Source: Pelomonas asaccharophilus_A
GTDB taxonomy: Bacteria > Pseudomonadota > Gammaproteobacteria > Burkholderiales > Burkholderiaceae_C
DNA: 64,000 nt
Direction of reading: 5' to 3'
Assembly: GCF_031458115.1 (NCBI RefSeq)
Contig: NZ_JAVDXV010000003.1
Span: 62,001 to 126,000, forward strand
Part shown: piece by piece, positions 19,356 to 27,893 of the stretch
How positions within the stretch are numbered: position 1 is the stretch's first letter
How the letters are laid out: each line of letters begins with the position of its first letter
Notes under the pieces: generated by a model
Database searches by the model: none
Seen by the model: only the letters and a program-made list of their open reading frames with translations
What the model was told of the DNA's origin: nothing
Position numbers and translations under genes: made by a program

Positions 19356-20102
19356 ATGACGCAGACAGGGTTTCGACGGCGGGTGGGCAGGCTGTGCGGC
19401 GCGGTGGCGCTGCTGGCTTCGTTCGTCTGCGCGGCGGCGCCACCGCCGCTGGTGCTGCTGATCGACACCAGCGCGCAGATGCCCCAGGCGCGCGTCGAGG
19501 GCGACCGCGTCGTCGAGGGGCTGCACCTGGACCTGGGCCGCGCGCTGGCGCGCCGGCTGGGCCGCGAACTCGTCGCCAAGCCGGTGCCGCGCAAGCGCCT
19601 GGCCGAGGCCTTGCAGCGCGGCGAGGGCGACCTGCTGTGCGACTACCTGAGCGAGTGGGTGCCCGGCAGCTTCGCGTGGAGCCGCCCCTTCATTCCGGAC
19701 CAGGCGCTGCTCGTCAGTGCCGCCACGGCGCCGGCGCCCGCCGGGCTGTCGGCGCTGGCCGGCCAGCCGGTGGGCACGGTGCGCGGCTATGTCTATCCGG
19801 AGATGTCGGAGGCGCTGCGTGATGGCTTCAAGCGCGACGACGCGCCCGATGCGGCCACCAACCTGCAGAAGCTGCAGCGCGGCCGCGTCAGCCATGCGCT
19901 GACCGGCCGGCGTGCGCTGGGCTATCAGCAGCGCATGGGCGCGGTGCGCCTGGCGCTGCATCCGCCGCTGGTGGTGTCCGAGGTGCTGGCGCAGTGCGCG
20001 CTGTCGCCCACCGCACCGATAGACGTCAACGCGTTGAACACGGCCATCCAGGGCCTGGTGGCCGATGGCGAACTGAACCGCTTGCTGGCGCGGTATCAGT
20101 AG
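19356..20102 (+). CDS. Periplasmic solute-binding-like protein
   Basis: The protein has 248 residues, with a signal peptide (about 1-27, ending VCAAA) and a type 2 periplasmic-binding fold characteristic of polar amino-acid binding proteins. Landmarks are the early GLHLDLGRALARRLG segment and ALQRGEGDLLCDYLSEW. No transport genes are adjacent, so it is an orphan like the protein at 13065-13805; both may belong to the same Burkholderiales expansion. Ligand unknown. Confidence 0.78.
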   Translation: MTQTGFRRRVGRLCGAVALLASFVCAAAPPPLVLLIDTSAQMPQARVEGDRVVEGLHLDLGRALARRLGRELVAKPVPRKRLAEALQRGEGDLLCDYLSEWVPGSFAWSRPFIPDQALLVSAATAPAPAGLSALAGQPVGTVRGYVYPEMSEALRDGFKRDDAPDAATNLQKLQRGRVSHALTGRRALGYQQRMGAVRLALHPPLVVSEVLAQCALSPTAPIDVNALNTAIQGLVADGELNRLLARYQ

Positions 20103-20154
20103 GGCCTGCTCCCGTAGTGCCAACAGGCGCAGAACGCGCCGTCGGGCCCGCGCA

Positions 20155-20468
20155 TCAGGTGCGGTCGCGCACGCCTTTCTGCTCGGCCAGCACGCGGCCC
20201 AGGAAGATGGGCTGGCCGCCGTTCACGTCGGTGAACGTGAAGCCGTCGGGCGACGTGGCGAAGTGGATGTCGTGCGTTTCGTCCTTGAAGTGGAAGAGCA
20301 GGTAGGCCGTCTGTCGGCTGCTGCGGGCGGCTTGGCCGCGGGCAAGGCGGGCAGCTTGGGGACGATGTTCAGCAGCTTGTCCGGGTTTGCCACTTCCAGC
20401 GGTGGCACCTTGGCGAACGCCGCCGGGGCGAGCAGGGAGAGGGCGCGCAGGGCCTTCTTCAGCTTCAT
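20155..20468 (-). pseudogene. Truncated, frameshifted GH43-like glycosidase remnant
   Basis: On the minus strand a signal-peptide-like start (MKLKKALRALSLLAPAAFA at 20468) is in one frame. The second half is in another: QTAYLLFHFKDETHDIHFA, then SPDGFTFTDVNGG and AEQKGVRD, ending at a TGA at 20157-20155. The second part resembles the N-terminal strand region of family 43 glycosidases, which normally continues from 'GVRDPH' for another 250 or more residues. Here there is a frame change near 20310-20330 and the protein stops. This is read as a decayed gene. The family identification is from memory of the motif and is moderate. An ATG at 20483 is an alternative start. Confidence 0.5.
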
Positions 20469-20486
20469 GCGAGAAGCATGCATGTG

Positions 20487-20513
20487 AAACGGCCCGCGCA
20501 GTGGCGGGCCGTT
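20487..20513 (-). terminator. Intrinsic terminator after cphA
   Basis: A 10-bp perfect stem (20488-20497 with 20504-20513, AACGGCCCGC and its complement) has a 6-nt loop and is followed on the minus strand by TTTCA. It lies 20 bp past the cphA stop, between cphA and the pseudogene. Confidence 0.65.
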
Positions 20514-20532
20514 CAAGTGCTCAAGAAGCTGA

Positions 20533-23094
20533 TCAGCCTTCAGCGATGCGCTTGGCCAGATGCGCCAGCGCTTCCTCGACCTGGTCGACGAGCACCAGGC
20601 ACAGGTCGCCCGGCTGCAGGCGCGACAGCGCGCGGTCGATGGCCGTGAACTCGCCGACGATCTCTTCGATGTGCGTCGTGCGCGTGGCGCCTTCCAGCCC
20701 CGATCGCAGCAGCGCGACGACCTCGCCGGCCTGGCGGCCGCGCTGGCAGGCGTCTTCGTAGAGGATGACGTCGTCAAACGCGGCGCCGAGGATCTCGGTC
20801 TGCACGCGGATGTCCTCGTCGCGCCGGTCGCCCGCGCCGCTGATGACGACGCTGCGCTTGTTGGCGGGCATCGCGGCGATGGCACCGACCAGCGCCTTCA
20901 TCGCGTCGCCGTTGTGGCCGTAGTCGGCGATGACCGTCGCGCCGCGATAGTCCATCACGTTGAAGCGGCCGGGCGCGTTGTCGGCATCGTTGGCGAAGCT
21001 GCCCACGCCGCGGCGGATGGTGTCCCAGTCCAGCCCCACGCCCCAGGCGGCGGCGACGGCAGCCATCGCGTTTTCGACCTGGAAGCCGATGACGCCGTTG
21101 CGCGTCAGCGGAATGTCGCGCAGCGGGATGCTCTCGCGCCACACGCCTTGCGCGGCGACGAGTTGGTCGCCGTCCACGTAGACGCAGCGCTTGCCCTGCG
21201 CGCGGTGCGTGGCCATCAGCGGGTGGTGGCGGTCCACGGCGAAATAAATGACCTGGCCGGGGCACACGGCCGCCATGTTGGCCGTCAGCGGGTCGGCCGC
21301 ATTCAGCACCGCGAAGCCGTTGGGCGCCACGTTCTGCACGATGACGCGCTTGACCAGCACCAGGTCTTCCGCGGTGTGCAGGAAGTTCATGCCGAGGTGG
21401 TCGCCCTCGCCGACGTTGGTGACGACGGCCACCTGGCAGCGGTCGAAGCCCAGGCCTTCGCGCAGGATGCCGCCGCGGGCGGTTTCCAGCACGGCGGCTT
21501 CCACGTCCGGGTGCATCAGCACGTTGCGCGCGCTCTTGGGGCCGGAGCAGTCGCCGCTGTCGATCTGGCGCCCGTCCACGTAGACGCCGTCGGTGTTGGT
21601 CATGCCGACCTTCAGGCCGCAGCTGGCGAACATGTGCGCGATCAGGCGCGTCACCGTGGTCTTGCCGTTGGTGCCCGTGATGGCGACGACCGGGATGCGC
21701 CCGTCCTCCGCCTTGTTGCCGCTGCCGAACAGGTGGCCCACGATGCCTTCGCCGACGTTGCGGCCCTTGCCGTAGCTGGGCGACAGGTGCATGCGCAGGC
21801 CCGGTGCGGCGTTGACTTCGACGATGCCGCCGTTGATCTCCTCCAGCGGGCGCAGCACGCTCTCGGCGACGACGTCCACGCCGCAGACATGCAGGCCCAC
21901 GACCTGCGCCGCGGCAATCGCACGCGCCGCGACCTCGGGGTGCACGTCGTCCGTCACGTCGGTGGCGGTGCCGCCGGTGGACAAGTTGGCGTTGTTGCGC
22001 AGGATGACGCGCTGGCCCTTCTCTGGCACGGACTCCGGCGTCAGGCCTTGCTGCGTCAGCCGCGCGACCGCGATGTCGTCGAAGCGGATCTTGGTCAGCG
22101 ACGTGGCGTGGCCGTCACCGCGGCGCGGGTCCGAGTTCACTTTGTCGACCAGTTGCTTGACGGTCAACTGGCCGTCGCCGATGACGTGCGGCGGGTCGCG
22201 GCGCGCGGCGGCGATGAGCTTGTCACCGATGACCAGCAGGCGGTAGTCGCCGCCGGGCAGGAACTTCTCCACCATGACCTGGCCGATCTCGTCGGCGGCC
22301 TTGTAGGCGATGTCGAAATGCTCGCGCGTGACGACGTTGACCGTCACGCCCTTGCCCTGGTTGCCGTCCTGCGGCTTCACGACGACCGGCAGGCCGATCT
22401 CCTGCGCGACGGCCCAGCCGTCGTCAGGCGAGTCGACCGGGCGGCCGATGGGCACCGGCACGCCGGCGGACTGCAGCAGGCGCTTGCAGAGGTCCTTGTC
22501 CTGCGCGATGGATTCGCTGACGGCGCTGGTCGCATCCACCTCGGCGGCCCAGATGCGGCGCTGCTTGGCGCCCCAGCCGAACTGCACCAGGCTGCCCTGC
22601 GTCAGGCGGCGGAACGGAATGCCGCGCGCGATGGCCGCGTTGACGATGGAGCCGGTGGAGGGGCCCAGGCGGATGTCCTCGTCGAGCTCACGCAACGCGG
22701 CCAGCACGGCGTCGGCGTCGAACTCGCCACCCTCCTTGGCGGCCTGGATGAGCTTGACCGCGTGTTCAAAGGCGAGGCGGCCCACGTCCTCCTCGCTGTA
22801 CTCGATGACGATCTGGTAGGTGCCCGCCTCGGGCGTCACATGCGTCTGGCTGAAGGTGACCGGGCAGCCGGCCTGGGCCTGCAGGGCCAGCGTGGCCTGC
22901 TCCAGCACCTGGGCCAGCGAGGTGTCGGAGCGCAGTTCGCCGATGGTGGGGAAGAGCCGGCGCAGGCTGGCCTCGAAGCCGGGCAGGCGCTCCAGCGAGC
23001 GCTCGGTCTCGTTGCAATGCACGACGGCTTCGATGGCCGTGTGCCGGCTCCACATGTTCGGGCCGCGCAGCGCGCGGGTGCGGGAAACGTCCAT
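20533..23094 (-). CDS. cphA: Cyanophycin synthetase CphA
   Basis: CphA (853 residues) polymerises aspartate and arginine into the nitrogen store cyanophycin, using ATP without a ribosome. Domain order is an N-terminal domain (about 1-160), an ATP-grasp domain that adds Asp (about 200-470), and a Mur-ligase-like domain that adds Arg, whose P-loop GTNGKTT (474-480) is intact. The start MDVSRTRALRGPNMWSRHT matches the family. No Shine-Dalgarno sequence is seen before the ATG; palindromic element E2 begins 10 bp upstream and fills the space to cphA2. Confidence 0.95.
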   Translation of the reverse strand: MDVSRTRALRGPNMWSRHTAIEAVVHCNETERSLERLPGFEASLRRLFPTIGELRSDTSLAQVLEQATLALQAQAGCPVTFSQTHVTPEAGTYQIVIEYSEEDVGRLAFEHAVKLIQAAKEGGEFDADAVLAALRELDEDIRLGPSTGSIVNAAIARGIPFRRLTQGSLVQFGWGAKQRRIWAAEVDATSAVSESIAQDKDLCKRLLQSAGVPVPIGRPVDSPDDGWAVAQEIGLPVVVKPQDGNQGKGVTVNVVTREHFDIAYKAADEIGQVMVEKFLPGGDYRLLVIGDKLIAAARRDPPHVIGDGQLTVKQLVDKVNSDPRRGDGHATSLTKIRFDDIAVARLTQQGLTPESVPEKGQRVILRNNANLSTGGTATDVTDDVHPEVAARAIAAAQVVGLHVCGVDVVAESVLRPLEEINGGIVEVNAAPGLRMHLSPSYGKGRNVGEGIVGHLFGSGNKAEDGRIPVVAITGTNGKTTVTRLIAHMFASCGLKVGMTNTDGVYVDGRQIDSGDCSGPKSARNVLMHPDVEAAVLETARGGILREGLGFDRCQVAVVTNVGEGDHLGMNFLHTAEDLVLVKRVIVQNVAPNGFAVLNAADPLTANMAAVCPGQVIYFAVDRHHPLMATHRAQGKRCVYVDGDQLVAAQGVWRESIPLRDIPLTRNGVIGFQVENAMAAVAAAWGVGLDWDTIRRGVGSFANDADNAPGRFNVMDYRGATVIADYGHNGDAMKALVGAIAAMPANKRSVVISGAGDRRDEDIRVQTEILGAAFDDVILYEDACQRGRQAGEVVALLRSGLEGATRTTHIEEIVGEFTAIDRALSRLQPGDLCLVLVDQVEEALAHLAKRIAEG

Positions 23095-23103
23095 GTTCTT
23101 GTG

Positions 23104-23370
23104 AGGGTCTGTTGACGCTATGGCAAGGGGGCGCGAAGGCCCGCCGCCACGGGCCAATCTAGGCGCGGCACGCTGCCCGCACTGATGTGCGGGCAAGTGT
23201 CGCAACAACGAGTGGCCCGTGGCGGCGGGCCTTCCCGGAGGGTTGTGATCAGAAAGGCCGCATGCGGCGTTGCAAAGCCTCGCCGGGCAACCAGCCCGGC
23301 TGCGATTTGCGCCTTGCCTGTGGCCTTTCTGATCACAACGCGCCCCCTTGCCATAGTGTCAACAGACCCT
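23104..23370 (+). repeat. Palindromic element E2 (267 bp, nested hairpins)
   Basis: The outer stem pairs 23104-23135 with 23339-23370 (32 bp with a single G-T). Arm A (22 bp, perfect, from 23135) is capped by the invariant GCCCGCAC/GTGCGGGC hairpin. Arm B (21 bp, one G-T) is capped by GCCGGGC/GCCCGGC. The element lies exactly between the cphA2 stop (2 bp away) and the cphA start (9 bp away). The open frames that run through it are not credible genes. Confidence 0.85.
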
Positions 23371-23372
23371 GC

Positions 23373-25547
23373 TCAGGCGAGGTGGAGTTCGGGGACGAAG
23401 GTGTCGAGGCCGGCGGCGATCAGCTCGGGCGAGATGCCCAGCGCCCAGGCGGTGGCGACGGCGGCCAGCAGCGTGGAGGCGTCGGCCTTGTCGGTGCCGA
23501 AGCGGCCCAGCAGGGCTTCGATGTTGGCGCCGGGCGTCTCGGCCGGGCCTTGCGCCAGCACGGCGGCGCCGCCGCGCAGGAACACGGCGCGGCCGCCGCG
23601 GTCGCGGTGGTGCAGCACGGCTTCCAGGCCGCCGTCCTCGGCGTAGAACACGACCTCGCCGTCGCTCAGCTCGGCCATGTCCACGAGGCGGGCGTGGGCC
23701 GCATTCAGCACGCTGGCGCCTTCGCTGAGCACCACGTCCACCTGCGTGCGCAGCACCTTGTAGAGCTGGTCGCTGTCCTGCACGTCGTAGTCGGCCAGCG
23801 CGGCAATGCCGTCCAGGTCGGTGACGACGCCGACCTGGCAGCGGTCATAGGCCAGGCCGTCGCGCAGGATGGACGCCGGGTCGTTCTCGATGACGGCCGC
23901 GTTGACGACGCGGTTCATCAGCAGGCGGTGGGCGGCATCCCAGCGCGCGCTGTTGGCCTTCTCGACGCGGCGCGTGCCCAGGAACAGGCCGTCGCGGCAG
24001 GCCAGGCCCACGTGGCGGCCGTTCAGGTGCAGCAGCCACGCGACCAGGCGCGCGATCTGGCGGCCGCCCTGCGAGCCGGCGATGCCGACGATGGGGATGC
24101 GGCCGGTCTCGTCCTCGGCGAACAGGTGGTCGATGATGGCCTGGCCCACCGGCTGCGGTGCGCCGCCGGCCGGCTTCAGGTGCATCAGCAGGCCGGGGCC
24201 GGCATTGACCTCGACGATGGCGCCGCCGGTCTCGCTCAGTGGCTTGGCGATGTCTTCGGTGACCAGGTCCACGCCGGCGATGTCCAGGCCCACGGTGCGC
24301 GCGGCCAGCGACACGGCGTGCGCGACCTCGGGGTGGACCTCGGCCGTGCAGTCGATGGCGACGTTGCCGTTGCGCTGGATCAGCACGGCCTTGCCGGCGG
24401 GCGGCACGGCTTCGGGCGCGAAGCCCTGGCGCTGCAGGTCCAGCAGCACGACGGGGTCTTCGCCCAGCAGGATCTTGTTGAGCGGGAAGTCCTCGGTCAG
24501 GCCGCGGCGCGGGTCGGTGTTGATCTGCAGGTCGATCAGCTGGGCCACGGTGTGCGTGCCGTCGCCATGCACCCAGGCGGCTTCACCACGTGCTGCCGCA
24601 ACGACCTGGCCGCCGACGACCAGCACGCGGTGCTCGTTGCCGCGGATGTAGCTCTCCACCAGCACCGACGAGCCTTCCTCGTCGGCCAGCTTGAAGGCGG
24701 CGGCGCAGTCGGTCTCGTTGGCGATGTCCAGCGTGACGCCGCGACCGTGGTTGCCGTCGCTGGGCTTGATGACGACGGGCAGGCCGATGTCCTGCGCGGC
24801 TTCCCAGGCTTCCGCGGCGCTCTTCACCTCCTGGCCGTCCGGCACCGGCACGCCCACGGCCTTCAGCAGCGTCTTGGTCAGGTCCTTGTCGCCGGCAATG
24901 CCTTCGGCGATGGCGCTGGTCATGTCGGTCTCGGCCGTCCAGATGCGGCGCTGGCGCTGGCCGTGGCCCAGTTGCACCAGGTTGCCGTCGTTCAGGCGGA
25001 TGTGCGGGATGCGGCGGTCGGTCGCGGCGGCGACGATGGCGGCCGTGGACGGGCCAAGGTAGCAGTCGTCCAGCTTGTCACGCACACGGGCGACAGCGGC
25101 GGGCACGTCGAATGCCGCGTCGTTGATCATGGCCATGATCAACGCATGACCCTCAGCCAGAGCCGCCCGGGCGACCTGTTCGTCACGCGCCCGGAACACC
25201 ATGCGGTAGACGCCGCGCTGGCTGGTGCTGCGCGTCTGGCCGAAACCCGTGGGCATGCCGGCCAGGTTCAGCAGCTCGATGACGATGTGCTCCAGCACAT
25301 GCCCCATCCAGGTGCCGTCGCGCAGGCGCTCGATGAAGCCGCCGCGCTCGCCCACGCCGCAGTGGTGCTCGATCAGCGCGGGCAGGGCGGTCGTCAGGCG
25401 GTCGTTGAAGCCCGGCAGCAGGTTGGAGGGGAAGTCCTCCAGCTCTCCCAGGTCCAGCCAGACCTCCAGCACCGGCCGGTAGGTCCACATGTTGGGGCCG
25501 CGCAGGTAGTTGATGCGCAGCAGACGGATGTCGTTCTTCTTGCTCAT
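23373..25547 (-). CDS. cphA2: Variant cyanophycin synthetase (CphA2/CphA' type)
   Basis: This 724-residue CphA homologue has N-terminal and ATP-grasp regions colinear with CphA (YLRGPNMWTYRPVLEV, then VIKPSDGNHGRGV). The Mur-ligase-like domain is shortened, and its P-loop is GSQGGRQ at 491-497 where CphA has GTNGKTT, so the Lys and Thr that hold ATP are gone. In cyanobacterial CphA2, loss of this site accompanies a switch to polymerising beta-Asp-Arg dipeptides; whether that holds here is inference. The ATG at 25547 (MSKKND) was chosen because upstream codons lie in the divergent promoter region. Confidence 0.88.
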   Translation of the reverse strand: MSKKNDIRLLRINYLRGPNMWTYRPVLEVWLDLGELEDFPSNLLPGFNDRLTTALPALIEHHCGVGERGGFIERLRDGTWMGHVLEHIVIELLNLAGMPTGFGQTRSTSQRGVYRMVFRARDEQVARAALAEGHALIMAMINDAAFDVPAAVARVRDKLDDCYLGPSTAAIVAAATDRRIPHIRLNDGNLVQLGHGQRQRRIWTAETDMTSAIAEGIAGDKDLTKTLLKAVGVPVPDGQEVKSAAEAWEAAQDIGLPVVIKPSDGNHGRGVTLDIANETDCAAAFKLADEEGSSVLVESYIRGNEHRVLVVGGQVVAAARGEAAWVHGDGTHTVAQLIDLQINTDPRRGLTEDFPLNKILLGEDPVVLLDLQRQGFAPEAVPPAGKAVLIQRNGNVAIDCTAEVHPEVAHAVSLAARTVGLDIAGVDLVTEDIAKPLSETGGAIVEVNAGPGLLMHLKPAGGAPQPVGQAIIDHLFAEDETGRIPIVGIAGSQGGRQIARLVAWLLHLNGRHVGLACRDGLFLGTRRVEKANSARWDAAHRLLMNRVVNAAVIENDPASILRDGLAYDRCQVGVVTDLDGIAALADYDVQDSDQLYKVLRTQVDVVLSEGASVLNAAHARLVDMAELSDGEVVFYAEDGGLEAVLHHRDRGGRAVFLRGGAAVLAQGPAETPGANIEALLGRFGTDKADASTLLAAVATAWALGISPELIAAGLDTFVPELHLA

Positions 25548-25637
25548 GGGATAGGGAATTGGCGCTGGGACAGCGCGGGACATTGTGCGCCCAGTCATAG
25601 CGGAGAATGCCCCGCAGCCTGTCGACTCAACAACTAA

Positions 25638-27893
25638 ATGCAAGACCTTCCTCCCGTCGAAGCGCCCCATCCACACAACGCCGCCCTGCAGGGCCGGCTC
25701 ATGGCTGGCGAGAACGTGGTGGCTGCGCTGGAGGTTGACCTGGACGAGCAGGGCCGCTTCGCCCGCGGCCTGATCGCGCTGACGAATTCACGGGTGCTGG
25801 CGCTCGAACCGGGCAGCGGCAGCTGGAGCGAGTTCCCGCTGGCGCTGGGCCAGAGCCTGCGCCTCAGCGACCACGGCGGCTTGGCCTTCATGGAGCTGTT
25901 CGACGCGCAGCGGCGCCTCGCGCGCTGGCGTTTCACGCTGGCTTGCAACCCGCAGGCCGTGCGCTTCGTGGACGCCTTCGACCGCGAGGTGCAGCGCCTG
26001 TCGGGCCATGTGGTGCGCGACGAGGACGAGGAGGGCGAGGAGTCCGACTTCGATTTCGGCGAGGCCAGCGCACCACCCAGCACCTGGGTGCTGCTGCGGC
26101 TGTGGCGCTTTGCGCGGCCCTACCAGGGCCAGCTCTTGCTGGGCTTTGCGCTGATGCTGGGTGCCACCGGCGCCACGCTGGTGTCGCCCTACCTGACGAT
26201 GCCGCTGATGGACCGGGTGCTGATCCCGTTCCAGAACGGCCAGGCCATTGATACCAGCCTCGTCACGCTGCTGCTCAGCGGCCTGCTGGGCGCGGCGCTG
26301 GTGTCCTGGGTGCTGGGCTGGGCCAAGACGTATTTGTTGGCTTTGGTGTCGGAACGTATCGCCGCCGACCTGCGCACGGCCACCTTCGAACACCTGCTGG
26401 GCCTGTCGCTGGAGTACTTCGGCAACAAGCGCACCGGCGACCTGATGGCGCGCATCGGCTCCGAGACCGACCGCATCAGCGTGTTCCTGAGCCTGCACGC
26501 GCTGGACTTCATCACCGACGTGCTGATGCTGGGCATGACGGCCATCATCCTGTTCAGCATCCACCCCGGCCTGGCGCTGGCGACCCTCGTGCCGCTGCCC
26601 TTCATCGCGTGGCTGATCCACCTCGTGCGCGACCGGCTGCGCACCGGCTTCGAGAAGATCGACCGCGTGTGGGGCGAGGTCACCAACATCCTGGCCGACA
26701 CCATCCCCGGCATCCGCGTCGTCAAGGCCTTTGCCCAGGAGCGGCGCGAGGCCAAGCGCTTCAAGGAGGCCAATGCCAACAACCTGCACGTCAACGACCG
26801 GCTGAACAAGACCTGGAGCCTGTTCACGCCCAGCGTCGCGCTGCTGACCGAGATGGGCCTGCTGGTGGTGTGGGGCGTCGGCATCTGGCTGATCGCGCAC
26901 CAGAGCATCACCGTGGGCGTGCTGACGGCCTTCCTGGCCTACATCGGCCGCTTCTACGCGCGGCTGGATTCCATGAGCCGCATCGTGTCCGTCACGCAGA
27001 AGGCCGCAGCCGGCGCCAAGCGCATCTTCGACATCCTCGACCACGTCTCCAACGTGCCCGACCCAGTCAACCCGCAGCCGTTCGAGAACGTGACGGGCGC
27101 CATCTCAATGCAGGGCGTCAACTTCCGCTACGGATCGCGCTCGGTCATCCGCAGCCTGAACCTGGACATCCGCCCGGGCGAGATGGTGGGCCTGGTGGGG
27201 CACAGCGGGTCCGGCAAGAGCACGCTGGTGAACCTGATCTGCAGGTTCTACGACGTGACCGAGGGTTCCATCCGCGTCGACGGCGTGGACCTGCGCCGCA
27301 TCAAGGTGAGCGACTACCGCCGCCACATCGGCCTGGTGCTGCAGGAGCCCTTCCTGTTCTTCGGCACCATCGCCGAGAACATCGCCTACGGCAAGCCCGA
27401 CGCCACGCGCGACGAGATCGTTGCCGCCGCGCGCGCGGCCCATGCGCACGAGTTCATCCTGCGCCTGCCGCATGGCTACGACAGCCTCGTCGGCGAGCGC
27501 GGCCAGGGCTTGTCGGGCGGCGAGCGTCAGCGCATCTCCATCGCGCGTGCGCTGCTGATCGACCCGGCCATCCTGATCCTGGACGAAGCCACGTCGGCCG
27601 TCGACACCGAGACCGAGAAGGAAATCCAGCGCGCGCTGGACAACCTCGTGAAGGGCCGCACCACCATCGCCATCGCCCACCGGCTGAGCACGCTGCGCAA
27701 GGCCGACCGGCTGGTAGTCATGGATCGCGGCGAGATCGTCGAACTGGGCCCGCACGATAAGCTGATCGACCAGCAAGGCCACTACTGGCGGCTGTGGGAG
27801 GCGCAGGCCCGGCGTGTCGATGCCGAGGCCGGCGACGACGGCGGCCTGATGGTCGTCGCGCCCAACCCCAATGCCCACACGGTGAACGCATGA
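25638..27893 (+). CDS. ABC transporter, fused permease/ATPase, cyanophycin-associated
   Basis: The protein has 751 residues. An N-terminal soluble domain of about 140 residues is followed by an acidic linker (RDEDEEGEESDFDF, about 127-140), six membrane helices (about 160-440) and an ATPase with Walker A GHSGSGKST (521-529), signature LSGGERQR and Walker B ILILDEATS. This is the exporter-type half-transporter architecture, which should dimerise. The N-terminal domain is unlike that of ordinary lipid or peptide exporters. Its divergence from cphA2 and overlap with a DUF1854 gene recur in cyanophycin loci; the cargo is unknown. Confidence 0.88.
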   Translation: MQDLPPVEAPHPHNAALQGRLMAGENVVAALEVDLDEQGRFARGLIALTNSRVLALEPGSGSWSEFPLALGQSLRLSDHGGLAFMELFDAQRRLARWRFTLACNPQAVRFVDAFDREVQRLSGHVVRDEDEEGEESDFDFGEASAPPSTWVLLRLWRFARPYQGQLLLGFALMLGATGATLVSPYLTMPLMDRVLIPFQNGQAIDTSLVTLLLSGLLGAALVSWVLGWAKTYLLALVSERIAADLRTATFEHLLGLSLEYFGNKRTGDLMARIGSETDRISVFLSLHALDFITDVLMLGMTAIILFSIHPGLALATLVPLPFIAWLIHLVRDRLRTGFEKIDRVWGEVTNILADTIPGIRVVKAFAQERREAKRFKEANANNLHVNDRLNKTWSLFTPSVALLTEMGLLVVWGVGIWLIAHQSITVGVLTAFLAYIGRFYARLDSMSRIVSVTQKAAAGAKRIFDILDHVSNVPDPVNPQPFENVTGAISMQGVNFRYGSRSVIRSLNLDIRPGEMVGLVGHSGSGKSTLVNLICRFYDVTEGSIRVDGVDLRRIKVSDYRRHIGLVLQEPFLFFGTIAENIAYGKPDATRDEIVAAARAAHAHEFILRLPHGYDSLVGERGQGLSGGERQRISIARALLIDPAILILDEATSAVDTETEKEIQRALDNLVKGRTTIAIAHRLSTLRKADRLVVMDRGEIVELGPHDKLIDQQGHYWRLWEAQARRVDAEAGDDGGLMVVAPNPNAHTVNA

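Noticed and set aside
20560..23115. An 851-codon plus-strand frame antisense to cphA
   Set aside because: Low-complexity His/Arg/Gly/Val-rich translation with no domain; cphA on the other strand is fully supported.
23187..25637. An 816-codon plus-strand frame antisense to cphA2 that begins in element E2
   Set aside because: Shadow frame; composition typical of antisense GC-rich DNA, and it starts inside a palindromic repeat.
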